Shown here piece by piece: positions 1 through 7,939 of a stretch of 17,033 nt of DNA. Source of the stretch: Ignavibacteriales bacterium (GTDB lineage Bacteria; Bacteroidota; Ignavibacteria; Ignavibacteriales; Ignavibacteriaceae); contig JAGUXE010000356.1 of the NCBI GenBank assembly GCA_020061995.1, positions 1-17,033 on the forward strand, in the 5' to 3' direction. A program made the translations under genes and the position numbers. How positions within the stretch are numbered: position 1 is the first letter of the stretch; each line of letters begins with the position of its first letter. The notes beneath the pieces were generated by a model. It worked only from the letters and a program-made list of their open reading frames with translations, did no database searches and had not been told where the DNA came from.

Positions 1-585
1 AAAAAAAATAAAAAAAATGAAGCAAGAAGCATATTGAATATTGTGGAGGAATCATATGTCTTTATTTATGTTGGCGCATTAATTAAAAGTAAAAATCTTA
101 TTGTGGCTCTAAAGATTTTTAAAAAAATTATTGAAAAAAACTGTAATGTTAGGTTTTTAATCATTGGTGAAGGTGTAGAAAAAGAAAATTTGCAAGAATA
201 CATTATACAAAATTCGTTATCGCAAAACATATTTTTATTCCGTTCGGTATTTGGTGACGATTTAATTAAGTATTACAGTGCTTCCGACGCATTTCTTCTC
301 CCAGGAACCGGTGGGCTGGCAATTAATGAAGCTATGGCGTATGGTCTGCCAATCCTTTCTACTCAAGGCGATGGAACAGTTTTTGACCTTGTTTTTAATA
401 ATGAAAATGGCTATATAATTAATGATGATTTGTCAAATCTTGAGTATGCTATTAATAAATTTCTAGATCTGGATTCATCAGAAAGATATAGTATGGGAGA
501 AAAAAGCAAGCAACTGATTACTGAAAAAGGAACATTGAAAAATATGGTGGATCGTTTTATTCAAGCAATAAAAACTTATTCTTGA
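1..585 (+). CDS. Glycosyltransferase family 4, C-terminal part (5' end outside window)
   Basis: This is the C-terminal, donor-binding half of a GT-B fold glycosyltransferase that would add a sugar from a nucleotide donor to a lipid-linked glycan at the inner membrane face. The reading frame is open to base 1, so the TTG at 34 is not taken as the start; a full GT4 enzyme has about 350-400 residues and only about 194 are visible. Visible family features are FIYVGALIKSKNL at the start of the C-terminal domain, LIIGEGVEKENL, FLFRSVFGDDLIKYYSASDAFLLP, and NEAMAYGLPILST, which holds the second Glu of the EX7E motif. The residue eight positions before that Glu is Gly, not the usual first Glu, so the motif is incomplete. 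The stop at 583-585 is followed by a decayed transposase and not by another polysaccharide gene. Sugar specificity cannot be read from the sequence. Confidence 0.85.
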   Translation, partial: KKNKKNEARSILNIVEESYVFIYVGALIKSKNLIVALKIFKKIIEKNCNVRFLIIGEGVEKENLQEYIIQNSLSQNIFLFRSVFGDDLIKYYSASDAFLLPGTGGLAINEAMAYGLPILSTQGDGTVFDLVFNNENGYIINDDLSNLEYAINKFLDLDSSERYSMGEKSKQLITEKGTLKNMVDRFIQAIKTYS

Positions 586-609
586 TTATGATGGTTTTAT
601 TTTATCTCA

Positions 610-1580
610 TTAGTTAACTTAGTAATTAGTCAGCCCATAGAAACCAACGAACAAAGTTTGTTCTTCTCGTTAAATGATTCACTAGTTCAGAACCACCCTG
701 CTTTGACAATTCGCCAGATGTTTGGAGTGATTATATTGAAGCAGATCCGTAATCTTTCAGATGAAAATGTAATAGAGCAATATTCATAAAATGTATACTG
801 CCAGTATTTCTTCTGGTGTAGATGAATTTCTTGTTAAAAAGCCTTGTGAACCCTAAGAGTTAGTGCATTTTGGAAATTGGATAAGAGAAGAAGGAATAGA
901 ACTAATACTAATGGAGAGAATAAAAGTAAATGGAGATTATCGAATTGATCCGGATGTTAGTATAGATATAACAGTTCAATAGAAGAATATCAACTTTCTT
1001 ACGGATAATAAATTATTCAAGAAGATAATAGATAACTGTAAAAGGATAACAGCGAAGGAAGGATTAACAGGCAGGCAGACATATAACCGGATGTTAAAGA
1101 AGCAATTGTAATGCTTCAACAGAAAAGATACTGATGTACTGCTTCAACGGAAAAGATACAAATGTAAAAAACAATCTGCATCAAAGGTTTCAAAATCATC
1201 CAGAGATTAAGAGTAAAGTGAAAAAAGCAGACAGAAAAGTAAGGACTATAGCAGGAAGACTCGTAGGTGAATTTGGACGTAATTTAGTTGTGGATTCAGA
1301 CTATCAAAGTGAAATTTAGTTATTTAGCGAGTATTAAAAATAGAGAAAAGAAGATAAACAGAAAGTATATTCATTGTACGAGCCGACGTTACAATGTATT
1401 TTAATCGGCAAAGGACATAAGAATTATAAGACTTGCCCGCCAGATGGTGTTGATGAAAATAAAGTCTCAATTGTTATTACTCAAAAGGTAGGAGTAATAG
1501 TAGCTTAAAGAATTTTAGGTATCAATATGATAGACTTACACTTGAGCTGGCATTACAGAAATCACAACCAGTTTATTTTT
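610..1580 (+). pseudogene. Decayed IS5-type transposase
   Basis: Conserved blocks of an IS5-group DDE transposase appear in order but in shifting frames with in-frame stops. Around 675-800 the translation gives NHPALTIRQMFGVIILKQIR, then LSDENVIEQYS, a stop, and NVYCQYF. After a frameshift come ELVHFGNWIREEGIEL and DITVQ, which probably carries the first catalytic Asp, followed by a stop and KNINFLTDNKLFKKIIDNC. Then come HQRFQNHPEI with KADRKVRTIAGRLV (1134-1319), KVYSLYEP (about 1357-1380), NKVSIVITQKVGVIVA and, in another frame, KNFRYQYDRLTLELALQ (1508-1560). The rest of the protein, including the DRGY-type second Asp region, is absent, so the element is frameshifted and 3'-truncated. No terminal inverted repeats were recognised. 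It fills the gap between the first glycosyltransferase and the next polysaccharide gene and is probably inert. Confidence 0.85.
1112..1167 (+). repeat. 28-bp imperfect tandem duplication inside the dead transposase
   Basis: Two adjacent 28-nt units (1112-1139 and 1140-1167) match at 24 of 28 positions; each begins TGCTTCAAC and contains GAAAAGATAC. Because 28 is not a multiple of three, the duplication itself shifts the transposase reading frame. The four differences between units suggest the duplication is not very recent. Confidence 0.8.
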
Positions 1581-1637
1581 GCATTATTTAAATTCATTAA
1601 ACACATTTAATTCTCTCTACTTGAATTACGAAAGCAT

Positions 1638-2810
1638 ATGAAGAATAATCTTTCTGCACCATCCGAAATATTAAATAAAATAACTTTTCTTATTGAATTA
1701 ATAAAGGATAAAAAAATAGAAGGTTACGATCTTTTCGATGGTGCAGATAGTTTTTTAAACAAAGTATTAAAAGGAAATTTGTTAAATCGTGTTTTAATTC
1801 AAACTTTAGTTCGGCTACCGATTAATATTCGCCCGCTCATAGGAATCAAAAAACAATCCAATGCAAAAATAATAAGTGATTTGTTAGTAACATTATTAAT
1901 GTTGAAAAAACCAGAAAAAACATTTGATATAACTATTAATGATTTGTACAATAAATTATTCGATCTTAAATCTTCAAAAACAAAATTGTTAGCGTGGGGG
2001 CTTCCTTTTAATTTCTATTCAAGGAATGGAGCTATGTTAAAAGATACACCTAATGTAATTACTAGTTATTATGCAGGAAATTCGGTCTTTAAGTATTACT
2101 CATTAAAGGAGGATAATGAAGTTTATCAAAAGTTAATACAGCTAACTAATTTTTTTACTCAAGAAGTAGGTTATAAAGAATATAAAGAAGGAATTTGTTT
2201 TGGTTATTATCCAGGTAATCAAAAACCCATTCATAACTCAAATATTTTAGTTGGATCATTGATAGCAAAAATTTCAACTATAAAAAATGAAATTAATTTA
2301 TTAGAAATAGCAAGAAAAGCAATAAATTATTCTTGTAGTAAGCAGAATGAAGATGGAAGCTGGTTTTACGGAGAATTGCCAAACTTGAAATGGATTGATA
2401 ATTTTCATACTGGTTATAATCTTGAAGGATTGTTCGACTATATAAATTTTACTGGTGAAAAAGAATTTGAGAATTTTCTAATTAAAGGTTTTAATTATTA
2501 CCTAGAAAATTTTTTCCATAATGGATTTATTCCTAAGTACTATAATAACAGATTATATCCAATCGATAGTCAAACAATTGCACAAACAATTTTAATTCTA
2601 ACATTGCTCTCTGAATATGATAAAAGAGCAACTGGAATATTAAATAAATTAATACCCTGGGTTCTAGAAAATTTCTATAATGAGAAAGGTTACTTTTATT
2701 TTAGGAAGTATAGATACTATTGGATTAGAACACCCTATTTGAGATGGTCTACGACTCCAATGTTAGTTGCATTAAGTACATATATTAAAAAATTTGAATT
2801 ATATGAATAA
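1638..2810 (+). CDS. Alpha/alpha-toroid-like protein of a polysaccharide operon, function unknown
   Basis: A 390-residue protein with no signal peptide and no clear membrane segments, so probably cytoplasmic. Its C-terminal half has helix-pair repeats of the alpha/alpha-toroid type. Landmarks are QNEDGSWFYG at residues 236-245, WIDNFHTGY ending near 260, and a late TPYLRWSTTPMLVALSTYI segment. The GSW turn and the NFHTGY motif recur in proteins of polysaccharide clusters that databases variously label VpsJ-like, prenyltransferase-like or, wrongly, delta-aminolevulinic acid dehydratase. I do not know the reaction; folds of this kind include glycan hydrolases, epimerases and terpene cyclases. 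The ATG at 1638 has only a weak purine stretch upstream. The 3' end overlaps the start of the 2-epimerase gene by 8 nt (ATGAATAA), which implies translational coupling and a role in the same glycan pathway. Confidence 0.75.
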   Translation: MKNNLSAPSEILNKITFLIELIKDKKIEGYDLFDGADSFLNKVLKGNLLNRVLIQTLVRLPINIRPLIGIKKQSNAKIISDLLVTLLMLKKPEKTFDITINDLYNKLFDLKSSKTKLLAWGLPFNFYSRNGAMLKDTPNVITSYYAGNSVFKYYSLKEDNEVYQKLIQLTNFFTQEVGYKEYKEGICFGYYPGNQKPIHNSNILVGSLIAKISTIKNEINLLEIARKAINYSCSKQNEDGSWFYGELPNLKWIDNFHTGYNLEGLFDYINFTGEKEFENFLIKGFNYYLENFFHNGFIPKYYNNRLYPIDSQTIAQTILILTLLSEYDKRATGILNKLIPWVLENFYNEKGYFYFRKYRYYWIRTPYLRWSTTPMLVALSTYIKKFELYE

Positions 2811-3870
2811 AATTTTATCAATAATTGGGGCACGTCCACAGATAATAAAAAGTTCTCCAGTATCTAAAGAACTTAATAAATATTTTAATGAATATTTATT
2901 ACATACAGGTCAACATTACGACAAAAACATGTCACAGATATTTTTTGATGTATTAAAAATTCCTAAACCGTATATTAATCTTAATATTGGTTCAGGTTCT
3001 CATGCAGTTCAAACTGCTAATATGATGATTGGTATAGAGAGAGCGTGTTTAGAAAAAAAAACTGATTTGATTTTAATATATGGCGATACAAATAGCACAC
3101 TTGCAGGGGCGATTGTGGGGGCAAAACTTAAAATACCGGTAATCCATATTGAAGCTGGTTTAAGAAGTTATAATAAGGAAATGCCGGAAGAATTAAACCG
3201 GATTTGTGCTGATCATTATTCAGATATACTTTTTTGCCCTAGTAATACCGCTGTCAATAATCTTAAAAATGAAGGTATTACAAAGAATGTTTTTAATGTA
3301 GGGGATGTTATGAAAGATGCTGTAAATCAAAACATAAAGTTAATTGATCCAGCTCAATTGCTTAATAAATATAACATCCATGAGGATTTCTATTTTATGA
3401 CTATCCATAGGCAGGAAAACACTGATAACATTGAAAGGTTGCAAAATATTATCGAAATCGCAAATTCAGCAAAACATAAAGTGTACTTCAGTATTCACCC
3501 TCGAACAAGAAAAATTCTATATAATAATAATATCAAAATATCTTCGAATGTTGTTCAACTTGAGCCAGTCGATTATTTAGAAAGTTTAAGTTTTCAAAAG
3601 TCAGCTAAAATAGTTATAACCGATAGCGGAGGGATACAAAAAGAAGCATGTTTTTTAAAGACACCTTGTATAACATTACGGGATGAGACTGAGTGGATTG
3701 AGACTGTTTCAGCAGGTGTAAATAAAATTGTCACAGTTGATATGAACTTATTTAAAGAGGCTGAAGAATATTTTTTAATCCATGGTTATTTCAGCAAAGC
3801 ATACCGGCTTTATGGTGATGGTAATACCTCTAAAAAAATTGCAGATATTTTAAGAAATATTTATGCATAA
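2803..3870 (+). CDS. wecB: UDP-N-acetylglucosamine 2-epimerase, non-hydrolysing (first copy)
   Basis: A 355-residue GT-B fold enzyme that would interconvert UDP-GlcNAc (or a related UDP-acetamido sugar) with its manno epimer in the cytoplasm. The ATG at 2803 is chosen over an in-frame TTG at 2794 because the protein then begins MNKILSIIGARPQIIKSSPV, the family's normal N-terminus. Diagnostic parts are GARPQ (9-13), HTGQHYDKNMSQIFFD (34-49), YGDTNST with D95, HIEAGLRSY with E117, MPEELNR with E129/E130, the histidine of THRQEN (H202), HPRTRK, and TDSGGIQKEA for UDP binding. The acidic residues and histidine expected for catalysis by comparison with E. coli WecB are present. It overlaps the upstream gene by 8 nt and the downstream glycosyltransferase by 8 nt (ATGCATAA). 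A second epimerase at 11712 is clearly a different paralogue. The substrate could instead be a 2,3-diacetamido-uronic sugar, as for WbpI. Confidence 0.93.
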   Translation: MNKILSIIGARPQIIKSSPVSKELNKYFNEYLLHTGQHYDKNMSQIFFDVLKIPKPYINLNIGSGSHAVQTANMMIGIERACLEKKTDLILIYGDTNSTLAGAIVGAKLKIPVIHIEAGLRSYNKEMPEELNRICADHYSDILFCPSNTAVNNLKNEGITKNVFNVGDVMKDAVNQNIKLIDPAQLLNKYNIHEDFYFMTIHRQENTDNIERLQNIIEIANSAKHKVYFSIHPRTRKILYNNNIKISSNVVQLEPVDYLESLSFQKSAKIVITDSGGIQKEACFLKTPCITLRDETEWIETVSAGVNKIVTVDMNLFKEAEEYFLIHGYFSKAYRLYGDGNTSKKIADILRNIYA

Positions 3871-5029
3871 AAACTATTGTCATATCTTTTTTGATGAATA
3901 TCCAAAAGATTCTCGTATTAGACGTTATACAAATTCTCTTCTATCGAATAACTATAAGGTATTTATTGTTTGTCTTGAAACTTCTCAAATGAGTTATTTT
4001 GAAAAAGATGGAAATTGCCGTATTTATCGCTTACCCATTAAAAAGAAAAGAAGTACATTTCTACGAAGATTTTACGAATATTTTATTTTTCAAGTATTGG
4101 CGACTATTATAGTATCCTATTTGCATTTAAAATATCGCATTTCAGCCTATCATGTTCATACTCTTCCTGATTTTTTAGTCTTTAGTTGCATATTTCCCAA
4201 AATATGGGGAGCAAAAATCATTCTTGATTTTCATGAACTCTTTCCAGAATTTATGATCCAACATAAACCTTCACTGACCTATAACTCACTGATCGTAAAA
4301 CTTCTATTGTTACAAGAAAAATTGTCTTTTAAATTTGCTAATCAAATAGTTGTTTTTCATGATCCAGCTGGTGATATTCTTAAAACAAGAATTGAGACAA
4401 AAAAACCAGTATCAACAATAATGAATGGTGTTGATGAAAGTGAGTTTAGGGATTTTAAAAAAACTAAGAGTGAGTATTTTAATATTATCTATAATGGTAC
4501 AATAAATTTCAATTTAAATTTAACCTTAATTATTAGGGCTTTAGATTTATTAAGAGAAAATAGAATCGATATTTATGAAAAAATCAGATTCTTAATTTAT
4601 GGTGACGGTCCCGATTTATCAAATATTTTAGATCTTTCGAAAAGCCTGAAAATAGAAAATGTTTATTATATGGGCCGAGTAAACTTCAAAGAGATGGTAA
4701 TAAAATTACAGGACGCAAATTTGTGTATTCTTCCACCTTTAAAAGATATTTATTCAGACCTATTTTATTCGTTAAAACTTTTAGAAATGATATATTTTAA
4801 AATACCGGTAATTGCTACTCGATTAAAAACATATGAAAAATATTATCCTGAAAAATGTGTGTTTTATTTTGAATCAGGAAATGTACAAGATTTAACAGAA
4901 AGAATTATTTTTGTTTATGAAAATATCGATATATCTACCGAATATACGAATAGAGCATACGAGGAGTATAAAAAATATTCTTGGGATATCATGGAAAAGA
5001 GATTTATTAAAATGTTAACTAAAATATAA
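3863..5029 (+). CDS. Glycosyltransferase family 4 (full length)
   Basis: A 388-residue GT-B glycosyltransferase, the normal length for GT4. The N-terminal acceptor domain opens with CHIFFDEYPKDSRIRRY and includes a hydrophobic stretch near residues 70-90 (YFIFQVLATIIVSYLHL) that may touch the membrane, then ILDFHELFPEFM. The C-terminal donor domain starts near IMNGVDESEF and continues with YNGTINFNLN, LIYGDGPD, YYMGRVNFKEM, and ILPPLKDIYSDLFYSLKLLE followed by KIPVIAT, which matches the usual 'KLLEYMAxGxPVIA' donor-site region. It probably adds one sugar of the repeat unit to an undecaprenyl-linked acceptor. The start ATG overlaps the epimerase stop by 8 nt, so the two are likely translated together. 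Only 14 nt separate it from the aminotransferase gene. Donor and linkage cannot be assigned. Confidence 0.88.
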   Translation: MHKNYCHIFFDEYPKDSRIRRYTNSLLSNNYKVFIVCLETSQMSYFEKDGNCRIYRLPIKKKRSTFLRRFYEYFIFQVLATIIVSYLHLKYRISAYHVHTLPDFLVFSCIFPKIWGAKIILDFHELFPEFMIQHKPSLTYNSLIVKLLLLQEKLSFKFANQIVVFHDPAGDILKTRIETKKPVSTIMNGVDESEFRDFKKTKSEYFNIIYNGTINFNLNLTLIIRALDLLRENRIDIYEKIRFLIYGDGPDLSNILDLSKSLKIENVYYMGRVNFKEMVIKLQDANLCILPPLKDIYSDLFYSLKLLEMIYFKIPVIATRLKTYEKYYPEKCVFYFESGNVQDLTERIIFVYENIDISTEYTNRAYEEYKKYSWDIMEKRFIKMLTKI

Positions 5030-5043
5030 TTATTGGAGAGAGT

Positions 5044-6336
5044 ATGAACATTCCATTCTTAGATCTTAAAGCACAATATAAATCAATTAAAGACGAAGTA
5101 TTGCCCGCAATTAATAATGTATTAGATAATACCGCATACGTATTAGGAAAACCTGTAGCAGAATTTGAAAAAGCTTTTGCCGAAATGCATAATGCTAAAT
5201 ATTGTTATTGTGTCGGAACTGGAACTGCCGGAAATCATATGGTATTGTGGGGACTTGGGATTAAAGCAGGAGATGAAGTAATTATTCCTGCAAATACATT
5301 TATTGCCACCGCCTGGGGAGCTACCTTATGCGGAGCTACTCCTGTTTTTGTAGATTGTCACCCGGAAAATTATAATATCGATCCGGTAAAAATAGTTTCA
5401 GCTATCACAAGTAAAACTAAAGCAATTGTTGTTGTTCACCTATACGGGCAACCGGTCGATTTAGACGGCATAATTAATGAGATGAGAAAAAGCCGTTGGG
5501 AATTAATCGAAAAAGGTATATTTGAACATAATATAAACGGTCAGAGGATCTATTTAGTTGAGGATTGTGCTCAATCACATATAGCTGAATACCTGCCCCG
5601 TGTAATCAATGATTTTGACAATTTAAATGGACAACACAATATTGAAGAAAATTCAATATCCGATTCAAAACAAAATTCTATTACACAGGGGAAAGGTCAG
5701 AGAGTCGGAAGTTTAGGTATCGCGTCTTCATTTAGTTTTTATCCGGGGAAAAATTTAGGAGCTTACGGTGAAGGAGGGGCAGTGATGACAGATAATGAAG
5801 AACTTGCAAGAAAATTTAAAATGATACGCGATCATGGTGCCGAGCAAAAATATTATCATCAGATATATGGACATAACTATCGTATGGAAGGTATTCAGGG
5901 GGCTGTCCTTGGAGTTAAATTAAAGCACCTTGAAGATTGGACCAACGGAAGAAGAAGAGCGGCAGCAAAGTATAAAGAATTATTGCAGGATGTTGAAGGG
6001 TTGAAACTTCCAAAGGAAATGGATTATGCTAAACACGTATATCATTTATTTGTTATTCAGGTAATAGGAAAGTTGCAAGCCGAAAATGGAAAAAGGTCAG
6101 AAAGAAGGGATGAATTGCAGAAGTTTTTAGGAGATAACGGAATAGCGACAGGATTGCATTACCCGGTTCCGCTACACCAACAACCCTGTTTTGAACATTT
6201 AGGTTATAAAAAAGGGGATTTCCCTATGTCCGAAGAATTGGCTGAACAAGGACTTTCTTTACCGATGTATGCAGAGTTGACTGATGAACAAATTGATTAT
6301 ATTTGTGATAAGATTAAAGAGTTTTTTAAAGATTAA
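5044..6336 (+). CDS. DegT/DnrJ/EryC1/StrS-type sugar aminotransferase
   Basis: A fold-type I PLP enzyme that would transfer an amino group from glutamate to a keto group of a nucleotide sugar. Family blocks are PFLDLKAQYKSIKDE (4-18), GTGTAGNHMVLWGLGIKAGD (58-77), IPANTFIATAWG (81-92), VVHLYGQPVDLDGI, VEDCAQSH with the cofactor-contacting D174, and SFYPGKNLGAYGEGGA with the Schiff-base lysine K236. GLHYPVPLHQQPCF and LSLPMY follow near the C-terminus. At 430 residues it is longer than the usual 365-390. The extra length lies in two stretches, about 149-169 and about 184-216, the second rich in Asn, Ser, Gln and Glu. A good Shine-Dalgarno (GGAGAG at 5035-5040) precedes the ATG. With the dehydrogenase at 7940 and acetyltransferase at 8985 it could form a 3-acetamido or 2,3-diacetamido sugar (WbpE/WlbC-like), although FdtB/QdtB-like specificity is possible. 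Confidence 0.93.
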   Translation: MNIPFLDLKAQYKSIKDEVLPAINNVLDNTAYVLGKPVAEFEKAFAEMHNAKYCYCVGTGTAGNHMVLWGLGIKAGDEVIIPANTFIATAWGATLCGATPVFVDCHPENYNIDPVKIVSAITSKTKAIVVVHLYGQPVDLDGIINEMRKSRWELIEKGIFEHNINGQRIYLVEDCAQSHIAEYLPRVINDFDNLNGQHNIEENSISDSKQNSITQGKGQRVGSLGIASSFSFYPGKNLGAYGEGGAVMTDNEELARKFKMIRDHGAEQKYYHQIYGHNYRMEGIQGAVLGVKLKHLEDWTNGRRRAAAKYKELLQDVEGLKLPKEMDYAKHVYHLFVIQVIGKLQAENGKRSERRDELQKFLGDNGIATGLHYPVPLHQQPCFEHLGYKKGDFPMSEELAEQGLSLPMYAELTDEQIDYICDKIKEFFKD

Positions 6337-6439
6337 TCCATTACAAACTTTTGACTTTATTACTAAAAAGTAATTTGTTCGTTAATGAATGACGGAAATA
6401 GTGAGAGACTCATAGTAGATTCTAATGGACTAGAAAAGA

Positions 6440-7882
6440 ATGATTAAAATTCCCAGATATAAAATAGTCTTGTCACTGCTCGATTATTTAATATTGATGC
6501 TCTCATTAGTTGGAGCGGAATATATTATTTATAGTTTTACTCATAGAGCAATTAGATTTAATGGTGAGTCCTTCTTATTATCGTTTTCTTTATTAAGCGT
6601 TACATCAATATTTTTTATATTTGTCTTCCAAGCACAAAATCTTTATAAGATAAATATTTTCCTGAAGAGGGCTGTACATCTTGTCGCACTCCTAAAGTCG
6701 CTCTTAATTGGAATAATCTCTTTGATTATTTTGACGTATCTTTTTAAGTTTCCTTTTGTTCTAGATTCTCGACTCTATATTCTAGTTTTCGCTTTTTTGT
6801 TCATACTGAATTTTATAGTTTTTAGAATAGCCCTCTTTAGGGGTCTCTATTTGAAATTCTCTCGAATGGAGCTTATGCATCGCAATGTAGCGATAGTAGG
6901 AGCAGGTAAAACCGGTCATTTTGTTGCTGCCAAACTCTTATTAGAAAATAGTTATGGGATAAGGGTTGTTGGTTTTATTGACGATAATATACCCAAAGGA
7001 GAGATGATAACTTCTAATCTCGAAGTTTTGGGGGATGTCGAGAGTTTGAGATTATTAAAAGGGATTTTCAATATTGAAGAAGTGATAATCGCAATTGATA
7101 ACATTGATTACTCAAGATTGCTCCAAATCATCGATATTTGTAACGAGATCAGAATCTCCATAAAAGTGACATCTGAGTTGTTCAGCATCATACCTCAAAA
7201 ACTCTCTATAGAACAATACTTTGACATCCCCACCGTAAACGCAACACTTACAATTAATGAGTCACTAAATTCTTTCTTCAAAAGAATTTTTGATTTAATT
7301 ACGGCGATTTTTGGGCTAATGCTTCTCTCCCCGATATTCTTACTACTCGCATTTCTTATAAAAATAACTTCTCGCGGACCGGTTTTCTACATGCAAGAAA
7401 GAATTGGTTACAAAGGTGTACCATTCAAGTTTTATAAGTTTAGATCAATGACAGGAAAAGAAGAGGATGATACAGAGAGAAAATCGAAAATGATCGAGTT
7501 TATGAAAAACCGGGCGAAGACAACTGAGGGGATAAAGATTGTAAATGAAAGTCGAGTAACCTGGATAGGTAAAATTATTAGGAAGACTTCAATTGATGAA
7601 TTACCACAGCTATTTAATGTTGTCAAAGGGGAAATGAGTCTTGTTGGTCCCCGCCCATGTCTTCCTTATGAATTTGCTAATTATGACGAGTGGCAAAAGA
7701 GACGAGTTTCAGTTTTACCGGGGTGTACCGGCTTATGGCAGGTATCAGGAAGAAGTGAGGTCTCATTTAAAGATTCAGTTGTACTAGATCTTTATTATAT
7801 TAACAATATGTCCCCATGGCTTGATTTGCAAATAATATTAAAAACAATTCCGGTAATGATTCTTTCCAGAGGGGGGAAATAA
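6440..7882 (+). CDS. Polyprenyl-phosphate sugar-1-phosphate transferase (WbaP/WcaJ type)
   Basis: A 480-residue integral inner-membrane protein that would move a sugar-1-phosphate from a UDP-sugar to undecaprenyl phosphate, the first step of repeat-unit assembly. Four hydrophobic helices lie near residues 9-31, 45-65, 79-102 and 111-133. A Rossmann-like domain follows, with VAIVGAGKTGHFVA at about 150-163 and VVGFIDD at 176-182. The catalytic domain begins with a membrane re-entrant helix (about 284-308), then GPVFYMQERIGYKG, FYKFRSM, IGKIIRKTSIDELPQLFNV with the Asp-Glu pair at 386-387, LVGPRPCLPYE, PGCTGLWQVSGRS and LDLYYINNMSPWLDLQI. All blocks of the family are intact. The ATG at 6440 follows AGAAAAG. 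The 103-nt gap before it holds only a weak 5-bp inverted repeat (6360-6373). It splits the aminotransferase from the dehydrogenase/acetyltransferase pair. Confidence 0.95.
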   Translation: MIKIPRYKIVLSLLDYLILMLSLVGAEYIIYSFTHRAIRFNGESFLLSFSLLSVTSIFFIFVFQAQNLYKINIFLKRAVHLVALLKSLLIGIISLIILTYLFKFPFVLDSRLYILVFAFLFILNFIVFRIALFRGLYLKFSRMELMHRNVAIVGAGKTGHFVAAKLLLENSYGIRVVGFIDDNIPKGEMITSNLEVLGDVESLRLLKGIFNIEEVIIAIDNIDYSRLLQIIDICNEIRISIKVTSELFSIIPQKLSIEQYFDIPTVNATLTINESLNSFFKRIFDLITAIFGLMLLSPIFLLLAFLIKITSRGPVFYMQERIGYKGVPFKFYKFRSMTGKEEDDTERKSKMIEFMKNRAKTTEGIKIVNESRVTWIGKIIRKTSIDELPQLFNVVKGEMSLVGPRPCLPYEFANYDEWQKRRVSVLPGCTGLWQVSGRSEVSFKDSVVLDLYYINNMSPWLDLQIILKTIPVMILSRGGK

Positions 7883-7939
7883 CGATTTTGGCTTATATAG
7901 TTCAATGGGGTAATAATAATAACAAAAACAGGGAATAAA

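Noticed and set aside
34..36. TTG as the true start of the first glycosyltransferase
   Set aside because: The frame is open to the window edge and the donor domain alone is present, so the gene begins upstream.
1134..1319. Independent small gene of 61 codons
   Set aside because: It is an internal piece of the decayed transposase (KADRKVRTIAGRLV block).
6350..6377. Bacteroidota-type promoter before the sugar-phosphate transferase
   Set aside because: TTTG and TAATTTG are present, but the second box is one base short and the spacing is 17, so the match is weak.
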